Shown piece by piece: positions 15,876-26,273 of a stretch of DNA of 64,000 bases; position 1 is the stretch's first letter, and every line of letters begins with the position of its first letter. This DNA comes from Hyphomicrobiales bacterium (lineage in GTDB: Bacteria > Pseudomonadota > Alphaproteobacteria > Rhizobiales > JAJFHR01), in NCBI GenBank assembly GCA_021775475.1, contig JAJFHS010000018.1, positions 1-64,000 of the forward strand, in the 5' to 3' direction. The notes beneath the pieces are model-generated. The model was given only the letters and a program-made list of their open reading frames with translations, searched no databases and was not told the DNA's origin. The translations under genes were made by a program, and so were the position numbers.

Positions 15876-18289
15876 AATTCACATTATCATGGCTCAAAAA
15901 TCATCTTGAAACCGATGCCAACCTCGATCAGATTGTCGACAAGCTGACAATGATCGGCCTTGAAGTTGAAGAAGTTGTTGATGCCGCCAAAAAATTGAGC
16001 GCTTTTAAAGTAGCTCATGTGGTCTCGGCTGAACAACATCCCGATGCCGATCGTCTGCGTGTCTGTATTGTTGATACCGGACAAGAGAAAATTCAGGTGG
16101 TCTGTGGCGCACCTAATGCCCGCACCGGTATGAAGGGGGTATTTGCCCCTTCAGGCACGGTGGTTCCGGGGACGGGGTTGCTGTTAAAGCCGACTAAAAT
16201 CCGCGGTGTCGAATCCAACGGCATGCTGGTGTCCGAACGCGAAATGGGCATGTCGGATGAACATGACGGTATTATCGAAGTGCCGCAGGATGCTGTTATC
16301 GGCACACCTTTTGCGCAAGTTGTTGGCCTTGACGATCCGATGATTGAAATCGCAATAACGCCCAACCGCCCCGATTGCCTCGGCGTGCGTGGTATTGCGC
16401 GTGATCTGGCGGCTGGCGGTCTGGGTACGCTCAAATCCGATACCACTGCCACGCTCGATGGAAAATTCGATAGTCCCATCGGTATTGATCTAAAATTTGA
16501 TGCTGACAAGGCTGAAGCATGCTCGGGCTTTGCTGGGTGTTATGTGCGCGGCGTAAAAAACGGACCGTCGCCGGAATGGATGCAACGCCAGCTAAAAGCC
16601 ATCGGGCTCAGGCCGATCAACGCGCTTGTGGATATTACCAATTATGTTGCCTACGACCGCTGCCGTCCGCTCCATGTTTATGATGCGGATAAATTGAGCG
16701 GAAACATCCATGCCCGCATGGGTAAGACGGGCGAGACTTTGGCAGCACTTGACGGCAAGGAATACAAGGTTGACGAGGAGATCTGCGTTATTGCCGATGA
16801 CGCAGCTGTACTCGGGTTTGGCGGCATCATGGGTGGTGAAGCCAGTGGCTGCACCGAAGATACGGTCAATGTGTTCATTGAATCGGCCTTTTTTGACCCC
16901 ATCCGCACGGCTGCTACCGGGCGCAGGCTGGGGATTGAATCAGATGCGCGCTATCGTTTTGAGCGCGGTATTGATCCTGCCTATATGGAGCCGGGAATTG
17001 ATCTCGCTGTTGACCTTGTCACCCGGCTTTGTGGTGGTGAACCCAGCAAAATGGCGCTGGCTGGAAAAGCGCCTTTGATCAACACTGAAATCAGTTTCAA
17101 GGCAGATGAAATCAAGCGTCTGGCTGGCATAGACGTAAGTGGCGAAGACATAAATAAGATCCTGACGGACCTTGGATTTGACGTTGTTGAAGACGGCAGC
17201 GCATTCAACGTAACAGCTCCGACGTGGCGGCCCGATGTGAACGGGCGCGCTGATCTGGTTGAGGAAATTGTGCGTATCGTTGGCGTCGACAATATTCCCG
17301 CCGTTGCGTTGCCCAAACACAATGGCATCACCCAGCCGATGTTGACGGTCGGGCAAAAACGTGTGTTCTCGGCAAAAAGATCATTGGCCGCGCGCGGGAT
17401 GGTTGAATGCGTAACCTGGTCATTTATTCCGTGTGAGCAAGCAGCAATGTTTGGCGGTGGCAGTGATGAGCTGGAACTGGCCAATCCGATTTCGACGGAA
17501 ATGAGTTCCATGCGTCCGTCATTGTTGCCGGGGTTGATTTCGGCAGCGGCGCGCAATGTGGACCGGGGTTTTTCGGATCTGGCGCTGTTTGAGGTCGGGC
17601 AGACCTATCACGGTACGCAAGCTCACGACCAGTATATGATGGCATCGGGCATCAGGGTGGGCACTGCAAAACCCGGTTCTCAGGGGCGGCACTGGCGATA
17701 TGCTGCCACCCCGGTTGATACTTACGATGCCAAGGCCGATGCGCTTGAAGCTCTCAGTGCTGTGGGAGCACCGGTGGCAAATCTGCAAATATTTGACGGT
17801 GCTGCCGACTGGTATCACCCCGGCCGCAGTGGCACACTCAGATTGGGACCAAAGACTATTCTGGCTGAGTTTGGCGAGTTGCACCCGCGGTTGCTCGACG
17901 ATATGGGACTGGATCGTGGTGCGGTTGCATTTGAAATCTACATGGATCGTCTGCCAGGCCCGAAAAAACGTAAATCCACATCAAAGCCCCCGCTTCAGGC
18001 ATCTGACCTGCAACCGGTGCGGCGTGATTTTGCCTTCGTTGTTGCAAGTGACGTCAAGGCGGCGGATATTGTTCGCGCGGCCATTGGGGCGAATAAGGCT
18101 CTGGTTGATACTGTATCTGTTTTTGATGTGTTTGAAGGTTCCGCCATTGGCGAGGGCCGCAAATCCATCGCCATTGAAGTTACGTTGCAACCGCGCGATA
18201 AAACCCTTAACGATGCCGAGATTGAAGCTGTTTGCAGCGCTGTTGTCGACAAAGTGATCACAGCAACGGGTGGAGAATTGCGCGGATAA
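15872..18289 (+). CDS. pheT: Phenylalanyl-tRNA synthetase beta subunit
   Basis: An 805-residue partner of PheS. Domains in order: EMAP/OB tRNA-binding domain (residues about 40-150, [16 protein letters not shown]), B3/B4 editing domain (about 210-380), B5 domain (about 400-475), the synthetase-like core, and the C-terminal ferredoxin-like anticodon-binding domain ([21 protein letters not shown]...). It starts at ATG 15872, overlapping the pheS stop by four bases, which implies translational coupling. Confidence 0.98.
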   Translation: MKFTLSWLKNHLETDANLDQIVDKLTMIGLEVEEVVDAAKKLSAFKVAHVVSAEQHPDADRLRVCIVDTGQEKIQVVCGAPNARTGMKGVFAPSGTVVPGTGLLLKPTKIRGVESNGMLVSEREMGMSDEHDGIIEVPQDAVIGTPFAQVVGLDDPMIEIAITPNRPDCLGVRGIARDLAAGGLGTLKSDTTATLDGKFDSPIGIDLKFDADKAEACSGFAGCYVRGVKNGPSPEWMQRQLKAIGLRPINALVDITNYVAYDRCRPLHVYDADKLSGNIHARMGKTGETLAALDGKEYKVDEEICVIADDAAVLGFGGIMGGEASGCTEDTVNVFIESAFFDPIRTAATGRRLGIESDARYRFERGIDPAYMEPGIDLAVDLVTRLCGGEPSKMALAGKAPLINTEISFKADEIKRLAGIDVSGEDINKILTDLGFDVVEDGSAFNVTAPTWRPDVNGRADLVEEIVRIVGVDNIPAVALPKHNGITQPMLTVGQKRVFSAKRSLAARGMVECVTWSFIPCEQAAMFGGGSDELELANPISTEMSSMRPSLLPGLISAAARNVDRGFSDLALFEVGQTYHGTQAHDQYMMASGIRVGTAKPGSQGRHWRYAATPVDTYDAKADALEALSAVGAPVANLQIFDGAADWYHPGRSGTLRLGPKTILAEFGELHPRLLDDMGLDRGAVAFEIYMDRLPGPKKRKSTSKPPLQASDLQPVRRDFAFVVASDVKAADIVRAAIGANKALVDTVSVFDVFEGSAIGEGRKSIAIEVTLQPRDKTLNDAEIEAVCSAVVDKVITATGGELRG

Positions 18290-18351
18290 GCGGTAGTCTT
18301 GCTTTGCGCTGTTCCAATTGTGGTAACAGGCGGAATTTTCCAGGTGATCCC

Positions 18352-19173
18352 TTGCTGGAAGCTTTGTTGGATAAGATTAGCGGGTTTATCGCCGGCAGGC
18401 TGAAACGGCAGACCAGCGGTTATGAACCTTTCACACCTTCAGATCCCAAAACCTTGCTGCGTACTTTGCAGCCGGGCGATGTATTGCTGGTAGAGGGCAA
18501 TCAAAAAGTCAGCGCGGCGATCAAATTTCTGACCCAGTCAACCTGGTCCCATGCTGCAATCTATGTGGGCGATATAGGTCTGGTTGAGGAAAAATCCGGC
18601 GAACTACAGATGCTGATTGAGGCCAATCTGGGCGAAGGCGTTGTCGTCTCGCCCTTGTCTAAATATGCCACCTACAATACCAGGATTTGCCGCCCAGTGG
18701 GCCTTGGCAAAGATGATCTCAAAACCATATTGGACTTCAGCATTGAGCGGATTGGCAACAAGTACGATACCAGAAACATTATTGATCTGGCGCGCTATCT
18801 TTTGCCAATACCACCGGTTCCCATACGCTGGCGGCGGCGCATGATTGCTCTGGGCTCAGGTGATCCCACCCGTGAAATCTGCTCGACCCTGATTGCCCAG
18901 GCGTTTCAGAAAGTAAGATATCCGATCCTGCCCCTGTTAATGGATGGTGGTGATGACCCGCGCGTGCGCAGCTATTATTCCCAAAGCGAAATGCTGCATA
19001 TCCGCCATCATTCCCTGTTTACACCGCGCGATTTTGACGTTTCGCCGTTTTTCAACATTGTTAAGCCGACGGTTGAACACGGTTTTGACTACACGTTACT
19101 GCGCTGGGGCAATGAAGACGGCCACGAAGAGCATGCACCTTCGGAAATAATGGATAAAAAGCTTAAAAATTAG
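18352..19173 (+). CDS. YiiX-like permuted papain-fold hydrolase
   Basis: A protein of about 273 residues of the YiiX/YebB group, NlpC/P60-related cysteine hydrolases with a permuted fold. The family places catalytic His before Cys: here the segment TQSTWSHAAIYVGD supplies His and EICSTLIAQAFQK supplies Cys. Such proteins are proposed to act on lipids or peptidoglycan amides. There is no good ATG; I use TTG 18352 because AGGTG lies 7 bases before it and upstream residues look non-coding. It follows pheT by 62 bp and precedes lepA. Confidence 0.75.
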   Translation: MLEALLDKISGFIAGRLKRQTSGYEPFTPSDPKTLLRTLQPGDVLLVEGNQKVSAAIKFLTQSTWSHAAIYVGDIGLVEEKSGELQMLIEANLGEGVVVSPLSKYATYNTRICRPVGLGKDDLKTILDFSIERIGNKYDTRNIIDLARYLLPIPPVPIRWRRRMIALGSGDPTREICSTLIAQAFQKVRYPILPLLMDGGDDPRVRSYYSQSEMLHIRHHSLFTPRDFDVSPFFNIVKPTVEHGFDYTLLRWGNEDGHEEHAPSEIMDKKLKN

Positions 19174-19248
19174 CGGTATTTTCTCTCCTCAGGCACTATT
19201 TGACGATTGCGCTTGGCGCGACATCAAGGCGGTGTTACAAGCCGCATC

Positions 19249-21045
19249 ATGGCACTAGAAAAAATTCGCAACTTCTCCATTATCGCCCATATTGACCACG
19301 GTAAATCGACCCTGGCCGACCGGCTTATTCAATTGTGCGGCGGTTTGACCAAACGTGAGATGACCGAGCAGGTTCTCGACAGTATGGATATCGAACGCGA
19401 GCGTGGTATTACCATCAAGGCTCAGACCGTGCGGCTGGAATATAAGGCCAATGATGGTGAGACCTATATTCTCAATCTGATTGACACGCCCGGCCATGTG
19501 GACTTTGCCTATGAGGTCAACCGCTCACTGGCAGCGTGTGAAGGCTCGTTGCTGGTGGTTGATGCCTCACAAGGCGTTGAAGCGCAAACGCTTGCCAACG
19601 TTTATCAGGCGATTGACAACAACCATGAAATTGTCCCGGTTCTCAATAAAGTTGATTTGCCCGCAGCTGAGCCCGAGCGGGTGAAAACACAGATTGAAGA
19701 TGTTATCGGGCTTGATGCCAGTGACGCTGTGGAAATTTCGGCGAAAACCGGCATTGGTATTGATAAGGTGCTTGAAGCTATTGTGACGCGCCTGCCCGCC
19801 CCTGAGGGAGATCGCGACAAGACCTTGAAAGCACTGCTGGTGGATAGCTGGTATGACGCCTATCTCGGAGTCATTGTGCTGGTGCGCATTATTGATGGTG
19901 TTTTAAAAAAAGGCCAGCGTATCCGCATGGTATCAAGCGGCGCTGCGTATCAGGCGGAGAGGGTTGGCGTTTTCCAGCCCAAGCAGAAAATGGTGCCGGA
20001 ACTTGGTCCCGGTGAAATCGGGTTTTTTACCGCCTCAATCAAGGAAGTTGCCGATACCCGCGTTGGCGATACTATAACGGACGATCGCAACCCCACCGAT
20101 GAGCCGCTGGAGGGCTTTAAATCGGCGCAACCGGTGGTGTTTTGTGGGTTGTTTCCGGTCGATGCAGCGGACTTTGAAGATTTGCGCTCAGCCGTTGGCA
20201 AATTGCGGCTCAATGATGCCAGTTTTTCTTATGAGATGGAAACATCGGCGGCGCTTGGCTTTGGCTTCAGATGCGGGTTTTTGGGCCTGCTTCATCTCGA
20301 AATCATTCAGGAACGTCTTGAGCGCGAGTTTAATCTCGATCTGATCGCCACCGCCCCTTCGGTTGTCTATCACCTTAATCTCGCCAGCGGTGAGACAATG
20401 GAGTTGCATAACCCCGTTGATATGCCTGACCCTATGAAAATCGCGTCTATCGAAGAACCCTGGATCAAGGCCACAATTCTGACACCGGATGAATATCTCG
20501 GTTCAATTCTGAAATTGTGTCAGGACCGCCGCGGTGTTCAGGTGGATCTTTCATACGCGGGCACTCGCGCCATGGTCACCTACGACCTGCCACTCAACGA
20601 GGTGGTGTTTGATTTTTATGACCGCTTGAAATCGGTGTCCAAGGGCTATGCCAGCTTTGATTATCAGATCACCGGGTACCGTCCCGGTACGTTGGTAAAA
20701 ATGCAAATTCTGGTCAATGGCGATCCGGTCGATGCCTTGTCAATGCTGGTGCACAGTGCCCAGGCCGAGCGCCGCGGCCGGGTGATGTGCGAAAAGCTCA
20801 AAGATCTGATCCCGCGCCATCTGTTTAAAATACCGGTTCAAGCGGCAATAGGGGGCAAGGTTATTGCGCGTGAAACCATTGCTGCCATGCGCAAGGATGT
20901 AACGGCTAAATGTTATGGTGGTGATATGACCCGCAAGCGCAAACTGCTCGACAAACAAAAAGCCGGTAAAAAACGCATGCGCCAGTTCGGCAAAGTGGAA
21001 ATCCCGCAAGAAGCGTTTATTGCGGCGCTCAAGATGGATGATTGA
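19249..21045 (+). CDS. lepA: Elongation factor 4 (LepA)
   Basis: A ribosomal GTPase that back-translocates or remodels stalled ribosomes. G motifs: AHIDHGKST (G1), [10 protein letters not shown] (G2), DTPGHVDF (G3), [10 protein letters not shown] (G4). EF-G-like domains II, III and V follow, then the LepA-specific C-terminal domain ending in [22 protein letters not shown]. The start is ATG 19249 ([19 protein letters not shown]), 598 residues. A strong perfect hairpin follows at 21103-21170. Confidence 0.98.
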   Translation: MALEKIRNFSIIAHIDHGKSTLADRLIQLCGGLTKREMTEQVLDSMDIERERGITIKAQTVRLEYKANDGETYILNLIDTPGHVDFAYEVNRSLAACEGSLLVVDASQGVEAQTLANVYQAIDNNHEIVPVLNKVDLPAAEPERVKTQIEDVIGLDASDAVEISAKTGIGIDKVLEAIVTRLPAPEGDRDKTLKALLVDSWYDAYLGVIVLVRIIDGVLKKGQRIRMVSSGAAYQAERVGVFQPKQKMVPELGPGEIGFFTASIKEVADTRVGDTITDDRNPTDEPLEGFKSAQPVVFCGLFPVDAADFEDLRSAVGKLRLNDASFSYEMETSAALGFGFRCGFLGLLHLEIIQERLEREFNLDLIATAPSVVYHLNLASGETMELHNPVDMPDPMKIASIEEPWIKATILTPDEYLGSILKLCQDRRGVQVDLSYAGTRAMVTYDLPLNEVVFDFYDRLKSVSKGYASFDYQITGYRPGTLVKMQILVNGDPVDALSMLVHSAQAERRGRVMCEKLKDLIPRHLFKIPVQAAIGGKVIARETIAAMRKDVTAKCYGGDMTRKRKLLDKQKAGKKRMRQFGKVEIPQEAFIAALKMDD

Positions 21046-21102
21046 TTAGGTTTAGCCCGGGCTACCCGTTTCCAAACATCTTTAACTATGAAGTCCTGAA
21101 GC

Positions 21103-21170
21103 CAGCCCACTCCCCCGCCCAACCACCCCTGGGGTATCCTCATCGGGTGGTTGGGCGGGGGAGTGGGCTG
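21103..21170. terminator. Perfect 26-bp hairpin between convergent genes
   Basis: CAGCCCACTCCCCCGCCC... (21103-21128) is mirrored without mismatch at 21145-21170, with a 16-base loop. It sits between convergent lepA and the DUF2799 gene, 7 bp from the latter's stop, and may end transcription both ways. There is no T-run, so it could also be a member of an interspersed GC-rich repeat family. Confidence 0.6.
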
Positions 21171-21176
21171 CAATAG

Positions 21177-21722
21177 CTACAATGTTTGATTAGCCACTGC
21201 CTGGATGCGCTGGACTTCTCTTTCCAGGCGGTCTTTTTCATCCCTCAGCCGGTCGATCTGCTTGTAAAGGCTTTGCTTCTGCTCGGGCTTGACTTTGTCT
21301 TTTCTTAAACTGCCTTCGATATCGTCGATATCCTGATTGACTTCGAAAAGCTGTTTTTCAACCTGCCCGAACTGTCCACCAAGTTCATAGCCTCTGATGA
21401 ATTCTCCTTGTGTTTCCGGCGGACAGACATTTTGATAGGTCTGGGAATACCGTCCCGCCTTGAAGCCGCTCAACGGCGTGCAATATCGGGCGAGGCCAAA
21501 ATTGCGACCGTCTTCATATTCACTTCTGTCGGGTACAATATTGGCTTTTTGACAGGATTTGACATGGTATTCAAAAATGGCGAGCGTGCGTCCCTGTGCA
21601 CCGTCATTTTGCCCGATTTCAAACCAGTTGGCCTGGCGGCATTCGTCCTTGGTTAGACTTGCACATGCAGCAACAAAGAGGAAAGACAGAACAATGGCCC
21701 TTTGCCAATATGCGCGCGCCAT
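21177..21722 (-). CDS. DUF2799 lipoprotein
   Basis: A 181-residue predicted lipoprotein. The signal segment AIVLSFLFVAACAS ends in a lipobox-like AAC at Cys20. The body shows the DUF2799 pattern (CRQANWFEIGQNDGAQGR, ...DGRNFGLARYC, ...GEFIRGYELG), and the last 60 residues form a charged coiled coil. Function is unknown; this family is found in the envelope of Gram-negatives. It stands alone with lepA convergent. Confidence 0.8.
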   Translation of the reverse strand: MARAYWQRAIVLSFLFVAACASLTKDECRQANWFEIGQNDGAQGRTLAIFEYHVKSCQKANIVPDRSEYEDGRNFGLARYCTPLSGFKAGRYSQTYQNVCPPETQGEFIRGYELGGQFGQVEKQLFEVNQDIDDIEGSLRKDKVKPEQKQSLYKQIDRLRDEKDRLEREVQRIQAVANQTL

Positions 21723-21795
21723 AGTTTTTCTCCCGACCGGTTTTTAGTTTAAAGCCACCGTATCCTAGGATACATTGCCAATCAACTTGATACAG

Positions 21796-22488
21796 TCAGG
21801 CGGAGACTGTCAGTGTCTTACCTGCTTTGCGCCGACGCAGGTAAAATTCAATGATAAGCAGATTTGGCACCCAGCTAATCCAGCCTACATAGTTGGAAGC
21901 TTGCGAATATTCCATATCACCAAGCACAATAAAAAATGGCAGGATGAGGCGTAAGGTCACCGCAGCAAAAGTTAGCGCATAAGATCGGTATACCCAGCGC
22001 TGATGTTCTGCCATGCGCCCGGCCATGGCCAGTTGGATAGCCCGAGCGGTGGCTCCGATCCATAGAATTGACAGTGTACCAAAGCCGAATGCAGCAATCG
22101 GCCGGTCTGAAATGCCAAATGCCAGGATCAGCCCGGTCAACCCGCCAATCACGACGGCAACTGCATAAATGCGCCCGCTCCATCGATGTATGCCGGGATA
22201 CTTGGAGCGCAGTCTCGGTCGAAATTGAAAAAGACCAAGAACCAGCGCGACAGGTGACGCTGATATGTGCAGGATAAACGCGAGATTGCGGTTGGCTATA
22301 TGGTTCATCATACCTGGAAAAGCTGCCTCCAGCCCCAGGGCCAGAAATCGGTATGACACCAGGGCGACACCCAACGACAAAAGCCACAACAGAAAGGTTG
22401 TTATCTTCGGTAGGTATTGCAGGGAGGTTTTCATTTTGACAATTCGGTAAATGAGATGGTGTTTACGGGCATTACACAATACATTCAT
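21796..22488 (-). CDS. DUF2306 membrane protein
   Basis: A 230-residue protein with about seven hydrophobic segments. It matches the DUF2306 family: AFILHISASPVALVLGLFQFRPRLRSKYPGIHRWSGRIYAVAV, with the conserved HRWSG box and histidines that may bind heme, and a later EHQRWVYRSYALTFAAVTLRL. The function is unknown. Start may be Met at 22437 (MKTSLQY) rather than 22488. Confidence 0.8.
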   Translation of the reverse strand: MNVLCNARKHHLIYRIVKMKTSLQYLPKITTFLLWLLSLGVALVSYRFLALGLEAAFPGMMNHIANRNLAFILHISASPVALVLGLFQFRPRLRSKYPGIHRWSGRIYAVAVVIGGLTGLILAFGISDRPIAAFGFGTLSILWIGATARAIQLAMAGRMAEHQRWVYRSYALTFAAVTLRLILPFFIVLGDMEYSQASNYVGWISWVPNLLIIEFYLRRRKAGKTLTVSA

Positions 22489-22557
22489 GAGGTGTCAACA
22501 AGTTGTTAGGATGATTCGCATTGTGGCCATGTACGCTGGCAGGGAGAGGGGCTTGAG

Positions 22558-23526
22558 ATGAATTATGTGCTGAAAAGTATTGTTGTTTTTATGGCTCTTT
22601 CTTTGGGTATTACCACCGCCACTGCCCATAAAGAACAGGCCAAGCACAAGGATGATGGCAAAGCCAAGGTGAAAACAAAAGGCAAGGCCAAGGTTAAAGC
22701 CAAAAAAGCCAGAAAAACAAAAAAAGCAAAAGCTGTACCGGCAAGAGTGTTGTTTGAAAAAATGACCAAGGCGGCTGATGTTCCGGCTCAGGCTTTTGGA
22801 TCTTATGCAAAAGGCTGTTTTGCCGGCGGCCAGCAACTGGCCAAAAACGGGCCCGCCTGGCAGGTCATGCGCCTGTCGAGAAATCGTAACTGGGGCACAC
22901 CGCGGATTATTTCCTATATAGAAAAGTTTGCCAAGGATGCCAAAGCCAAAGACGGCTGGCCGGGATTGTTAATTGGCGATATGTCACAACCACGTGGTGG
23001 CCCGGTTAGCGGGCATGCCAGTCATCAGGTCGGGCTGGATACGGATATATGGCTGCGCCCGTCACCGGCCAGGCAGCTCAGTTTAACTGAGCGCGAAAGC
23101 CTCAATTCGATTTCGGTTCTTACCAAGAACAGAAAAAAAATTAATCCCGACACCTGGAAACCGGAGCATTTAAAACTGTATCGTCGTGCGGTTTCCTACA
23201 AGGAGGTTGGTCTGATTTTCGTCAACCCGGTGATAAAACAGCGGTTGTGTAAAGATGCCGGTAAAGACAGGAAATGGTTGCGCAAGGTCAGGCCCTGGCG
23301 AGGGCATTATTCACATTTCCATGTGCGTCTGACCTGCGCCAAAGGTGACAAACAGTGCAAGAACCAGCCCAAGATGGCTGCCGGGGACGGATGTGGTGCT
23401 GATTTGGCCAAATGGTTTAAACCGAAAAAGAAGAAAAAGAAGGGGTTTAAGTTTAAATTCGTACCCAAGAAGGAAATGACACTTGCAGGTCTGCCACGTG
23501 CCTGCAGACGCGTGTTGAAGCAGTAG
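22558..23526 (+). CDS. mepA: Penicillin-insensitive murein endopeptidase (MepA family)
   Basis: A periplasmic LAS-type metallopeptidase that cleaves D-Ala-meso-DAP crosslinks. After a signal peptide (residues 1-22) comes an unusual Lys/Ala-rich stretch of about 30 residues, then the catalytic domain with RNRNWGTPRII, GHASHQVGLDTDIWLRP (His and Asp zinc ligands) and RGHYSHFHVRL (His-x-His). The C-terminus has another Lys-rich run (residues about 285-310). The basic segments may bind anionic wall polymers. GGGAGAGGG precedes the ATG. Confidence 0.93.
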   Translation: MNYVLKSIVVFMALSLGITTATAHKEQAKHKDDGKAKVKTKGKAKVKAKKARKTKKAKAVPARVLFEKMTKAADVPAQAFGSYAKGCFAGGQQLAKNGPAWQVMRLSRNRNWGTPRIISYIEKFAKDAKAKDGWPGLLIGDMSQPRGGPVSGHASHQVGLDTDIWLRPSPARQLSLTERESLNSISVLTKNRKKINPDTWKPEHLKLYRRAVSYKEVGLIFVNPVIKQRLCKDAGKDRKWLRKVRPWRGHYSHFHVRLTCAKGDKQCKNQPKMAAGDGCGADLAKWFKPKKKKKKGFKFKFVPKKEMTLAGLPRACRRVLKQ

Positions 23527-23544
23527 GGTTTTCAAGGGCACATC

Positions 23545-25026
23545 TCAGTTGGTGATGATTTTTACCTGCTGGCCGGATTTCACGGTAGCGGTTGATGCCA
23601 GGCCGTTGAGAACACGGAAGCGTTGTTGACGCATTTCAGTAAATGCCATTTTTTTGGAAATTCTGGCCACTGTATCGCCTGGTTTAACGGTGATGGTGTG
23701 TAGCTTGCGTGGAACCGCCAGCTTCCTGTCAGTTGCTGACAGGGAGCCGAAGCTTTTGGCAGTTTGCCGGAAAGATCGCGATAGTGCTTTTGTCTGGTCG
23801 GGACTTGAGATGAACCAGAACCGGTAAATCTTTCCTGGCTTTTTCCTAATCAGGAAAATCTGATGATTAACTTTGCGGTATGATGCCGTGCCGGAGACAG
23901 TCTCAATGCCGTTTTTAATTGTTTTTCTGGTGTTCCAGGCGGTGCGACCGAGGCTGAAATGCCGGCCAAGTACGTCTTCCAGATCAGCCTCGGGGCTAGA
24001 TGGTCTGCTGTCAAACAACATTACATTTCGATCGCTATCAAGGGCAACAACGAGATGCTTCCTGTTTTGAATGCGAAAACCCGTCGGGACTTTGAAACGA
24101 AACCCCTGTTGCGGATTGATATAGGTGCGGTCGCGCACAAAACCCTGGTCGCGATTGTTACCATAGCGCAGCTTGTCGATTTTCGTGAGGTAAGATTTTC
24201 GAAAGCGTTTTTTCCTGTCAGGCATGAGGCCAAGCTGGCTGGCAAACGAGAAAGCTTTGATTTTTCTTAGACCAATGGCTGGGTGGGTGGCCAGAAAATC
24301 AACCTGCCCGACAAGGCTGCTGGTATTGTTGATCTTGTTTTTCAGTGAATTCTGGGCGGTCATGGTTTTAAGGAATGATATGCCAGCATAAGGATCATAG
24401 CCGGTTCTTTGCGTTATAAGGATAGCAATCCTGTCTGCTTCAATTTCCTGATCGCGCGAATGCCGGGCCAAAAGACTGGCTGAGCCAAGACGCAAATTGC
24501 GCCTTAGCGCCGGGTCATCTTCCACCACTTCTAAAATTCGGGTGATAATATTGGCCTTTAGCGCTACGGAATATCGTTTTGCACTGTGGCGCTCGGTCAG
24601 ATGGCCAAGTTCGTGGGCAAGGACACTGGCGATTTCCGCTTCATTGTTGGCCAGCGCCAACAGGCCTCTGGTGAGGTAAATGTAGCCGCCAGGCACAGCA
24701 AAAGCATTTACGGCTGGAGAGTTTAAAATGGTGACCTGATAAGGCACGTCTGGTTGGGGTGAGTTTTTTTTCAGCTTTGTGACGATATTTGCCAAATAGG
24801 CATTGAGGTCAGCGTTTTCATAGGCACCGCCAAACTGCGACACAATTTTCGGGTGAGCTTGAGCGCCGATTTTCAATTCATCGGCTTGTGATATGAAGGT
24901 GCCGGGACTGGTGCGGGCAAGATCAATCAACTGACCTTGAGTGCACGATGTCATCAATCCGGTGGCAAGCACCAGGCCAACATCCCTAAGCATTGACGGT
25001 GAGCCGTTAAGCCGAAATTTACGCAT
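23545..25026 (-). CDS. M48 zinc metalloprotease with C-terminal LysM
   Basis: A 493-residue secreted protease of the BepA-like M48C group. The N-terminus ends in a lipobox-like LMTSC. The zinc site is HELGHLTERH with the third ligand in the DQEIEADRIAI segment. The middle region is a beta-rich domain typical of these alphaproteobacterial proteins, and the final 45 residues are a LysM motif (HTITVKPGDTVARISKKM...) for peptidoglycan binding. It probably degrades or refolds outer-membrane proteins. The nuclease gene starts 26 bp upstream on the same strand. Confidence 0.92.
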   Translation of the reverse strand: MRKFRLNGSPSMLRDVGLVLATGLMTSCTQGQLIDLARTSPGTFISQADELKIGAQAHPKIVSQFGGAYENADLNAYLANIVTKLKKNSPQPDVPYQVTILNSPAVNAFAVPGGYIYLTRGLLALANNEAEIASVLAHELGHLTERHSAKRYSVALKANIITRILEVVEDDPALRRNLRLGSASLLARHSRDQEIEADRIAILITQRTGYDPYAGISFLKTMTAQNSLKNKINNTSSLVGQVDFLATHPAIGLRKIKAFSFASQLGLMPDRKKRFRKSYLTKIDKLRYGNNRDQGFVRDRTYINPQQGFRFKVPTGFRIQNRKHLVVALDSDRNVMLFDSRPSSPEADLEDVLGRHFSLGRTAWNTRKTIKNGIETVSGTASYRKVNHQIFLIRKKPGKIYRFWFISSPDQTKALSRSFRQTAKSFGSLSATDRKLAVPRKLHTITVKPGDTVARISKKMAFTEMRQQRFRVLNGLASTATVKSGQQVKIITN

Positions 25027-25051
25027 ACCTGTGGAACCGCCGGAAAAAACT

Positions 25052-25924
25052 CTAGTCTTTCATAATCTCAATTTGAGCTACATGGTTAACCATAATTGTG
25101 GGACCATTGTGGCGACCCAGCCAACCTCTTACCCGAATGTTTTTATCTGCCAATTCTTTAATATTTATACCGCTTTGAGTGAACAGTCTTTGGATGCGCG
25201 GATTAAGAGTTACGGTAAAGTCACGTTTCCAGTCGGCGCTGAAATTAATATATATACGGGTGCGGCGAACAGCAACTGAATGCACCCGGCCTTCAATCAA
25301 CTGAAGTCGGCCCAGGGAGCGATTTAGAGTTTTAAGGTTTGCAGCGGCTTTTACCCGGTAAATCCGGCTCTTCCACAGGCCGGTCTTTTTTGCTCGAGCG
25401 GCTTTTTCAATTTCCAGAAGTGGTTTGATACACGTTGCCTCAATTGTGTTGGGAAATGTGCGCGCCAGGCCCCGGGAAACCATCTCGGCCTGCAGCCACG
25501 TGTTTGTACTTTTGCCTGAAGGAAAAACCAATATATGGGCAAAGTTGCGTCCATAGCGGTCAGGCTTTTGGGTATCAAATACCAGCTTTACCTTTTTGTT
25601 CAATGTCAATCGCGTCAATAAATTGCGGGCGCGCTTGATCAGGCCGATGTTTTTTCCATCCCTGGTAGTGATGATGATCGAGTTGGGAGCTTCGATAGCG
25701 GCCAGCCTGATGAGCTTACCCGTTGCGGTTTCAATCGTCTGGGAATCAATAATGCGGACAATCGTAGCCTCAACCCTTTGTGCGCTCAGGCAAGTAGGTG
25801 GCGCATTTTCAGCTGTAGCGCCCGGTTGCGATGAGGATAAAACCAGGGCTGCAGCTAAAAGGGCCGGCCACACTGAAAAGGTGATATCAAGCGGAGAGAA
25901 TACATAAATTGACCTGAGGTTCAC
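25052..25924 (-). CDS. Secreted thermonuclease-family (SNase) protein
   Basis: A staphylococcal-nuclease-like fold: VEATIVRIIDSQTIETATGKLIRLAAIEAPN, then KVKLVFDTQKPDRYGRNFAHILV and WLQAEMVSRGLART. The usual catalytic residues are only partly kept (RLAAIEAP in place of RLxGIDAP), so activity is uncertain. I chose GTG 25924 because a clean signal peptide follows (VWPALLAAALVLSSS). A longer reading starts at ATG 26005, but its first ~20 residues are encoded by the end of the inserted Mu-like element, so that N-terminus is not ancestral. The insertion lies 17-22 bp upstream of the GTG and has separated the gene from its native promoter. Confidence 0.75.
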   Translation of the reverse strand: MNLRSIYVFSPLDITFSVWPALLAAALVLSSSQPGATAENAPPTCLSAQRVEATIVRIIDSQTIETATGKLIRLAAIEAPNSIIITTRDGKNIGLIKRARNLLTRLTLNKKVKLVFDTQKPDRYGRNFAHILVFPSGKSTNTWLQAEMVSRGLARTFPNTIEATCIKPLLEIEKAARAKKTGLWKSRIYRVKAAANLKTLNRSLGRLQLIEGRVHSVAVRRTRIYINFSADWKRDFTVTLNPRIQRLFTQSGINIKELADKNIRVRGWLGRHNGPTIMVNHVAQIEIMKD

Positions 25925-25940
25925 CGCACCCGCCGCCTGT

Positions 25941-25945
25941 TGTAA
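25941..25945. repeat. Target-site duplication TGTAA, left copy
   Basis: TGTAA directly precedes the left end of the Mu-like element and is repeated in direct orientation right after the other end at 31988-31992. Five bases is the duplication length made by Mu-type transposition. Confidence 0.9.
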
Positions 25946-25994
25946 TGTAGGGGGGTGGTATCTTCTGCACAAATATGTGCTGCCTTTTGCACAA
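25946..25994. repeat. Left terminal inverted repeat with transposase sites L1-L2
   Basis: The terminal TGTAG is followed by a 35-bp block (25960-25994) that is the reverse complement of 31939-31973 with two mismatches. It holds two copies of a TTTGTGCA(A/G)AAG-type word, facing each other, like the paired MuA-binding sites of Mu ends. Confidence 0.88.
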
Positions 25995-26206
25995 CATAAA
26001 AACAATCATAACAATCGGTTAGTTCTGAACATAAGTAATCCCAAGTAATGTTTGGCGCGGTAAAAAACATCAAAATTAAAGATATGTTTCTGCGCACAGA
26101 TGAGAGGCTTATGGGAATTTTCAAGATGATAGTTAGTATAGGAAAAACAACAAGTTAGATTGGGCAGGGGTTTAGCCAGTTTTTTAAAACGTCAATTCAC
26201 GCAAAA

Positions 26207-26231
26207 TTATGTGCAAAAGATAATGCACAAA
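26207..26231. repeat. Internal transposase-site-like repeat (L3-like)
   Basis: TTATGTGCAAAAGATAATGC followed by ACAAA repeats the words of the element ends (TGTGCAAAAG...GCACA) about 260 bp inside the left end. Mu also has a separated third site on its left end. Confidence 0.65.
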
Positions 26232-26273
26232 AAATGCCCATAGGTGTGAACTCTTGAAGGTAGGAAAGTCACA

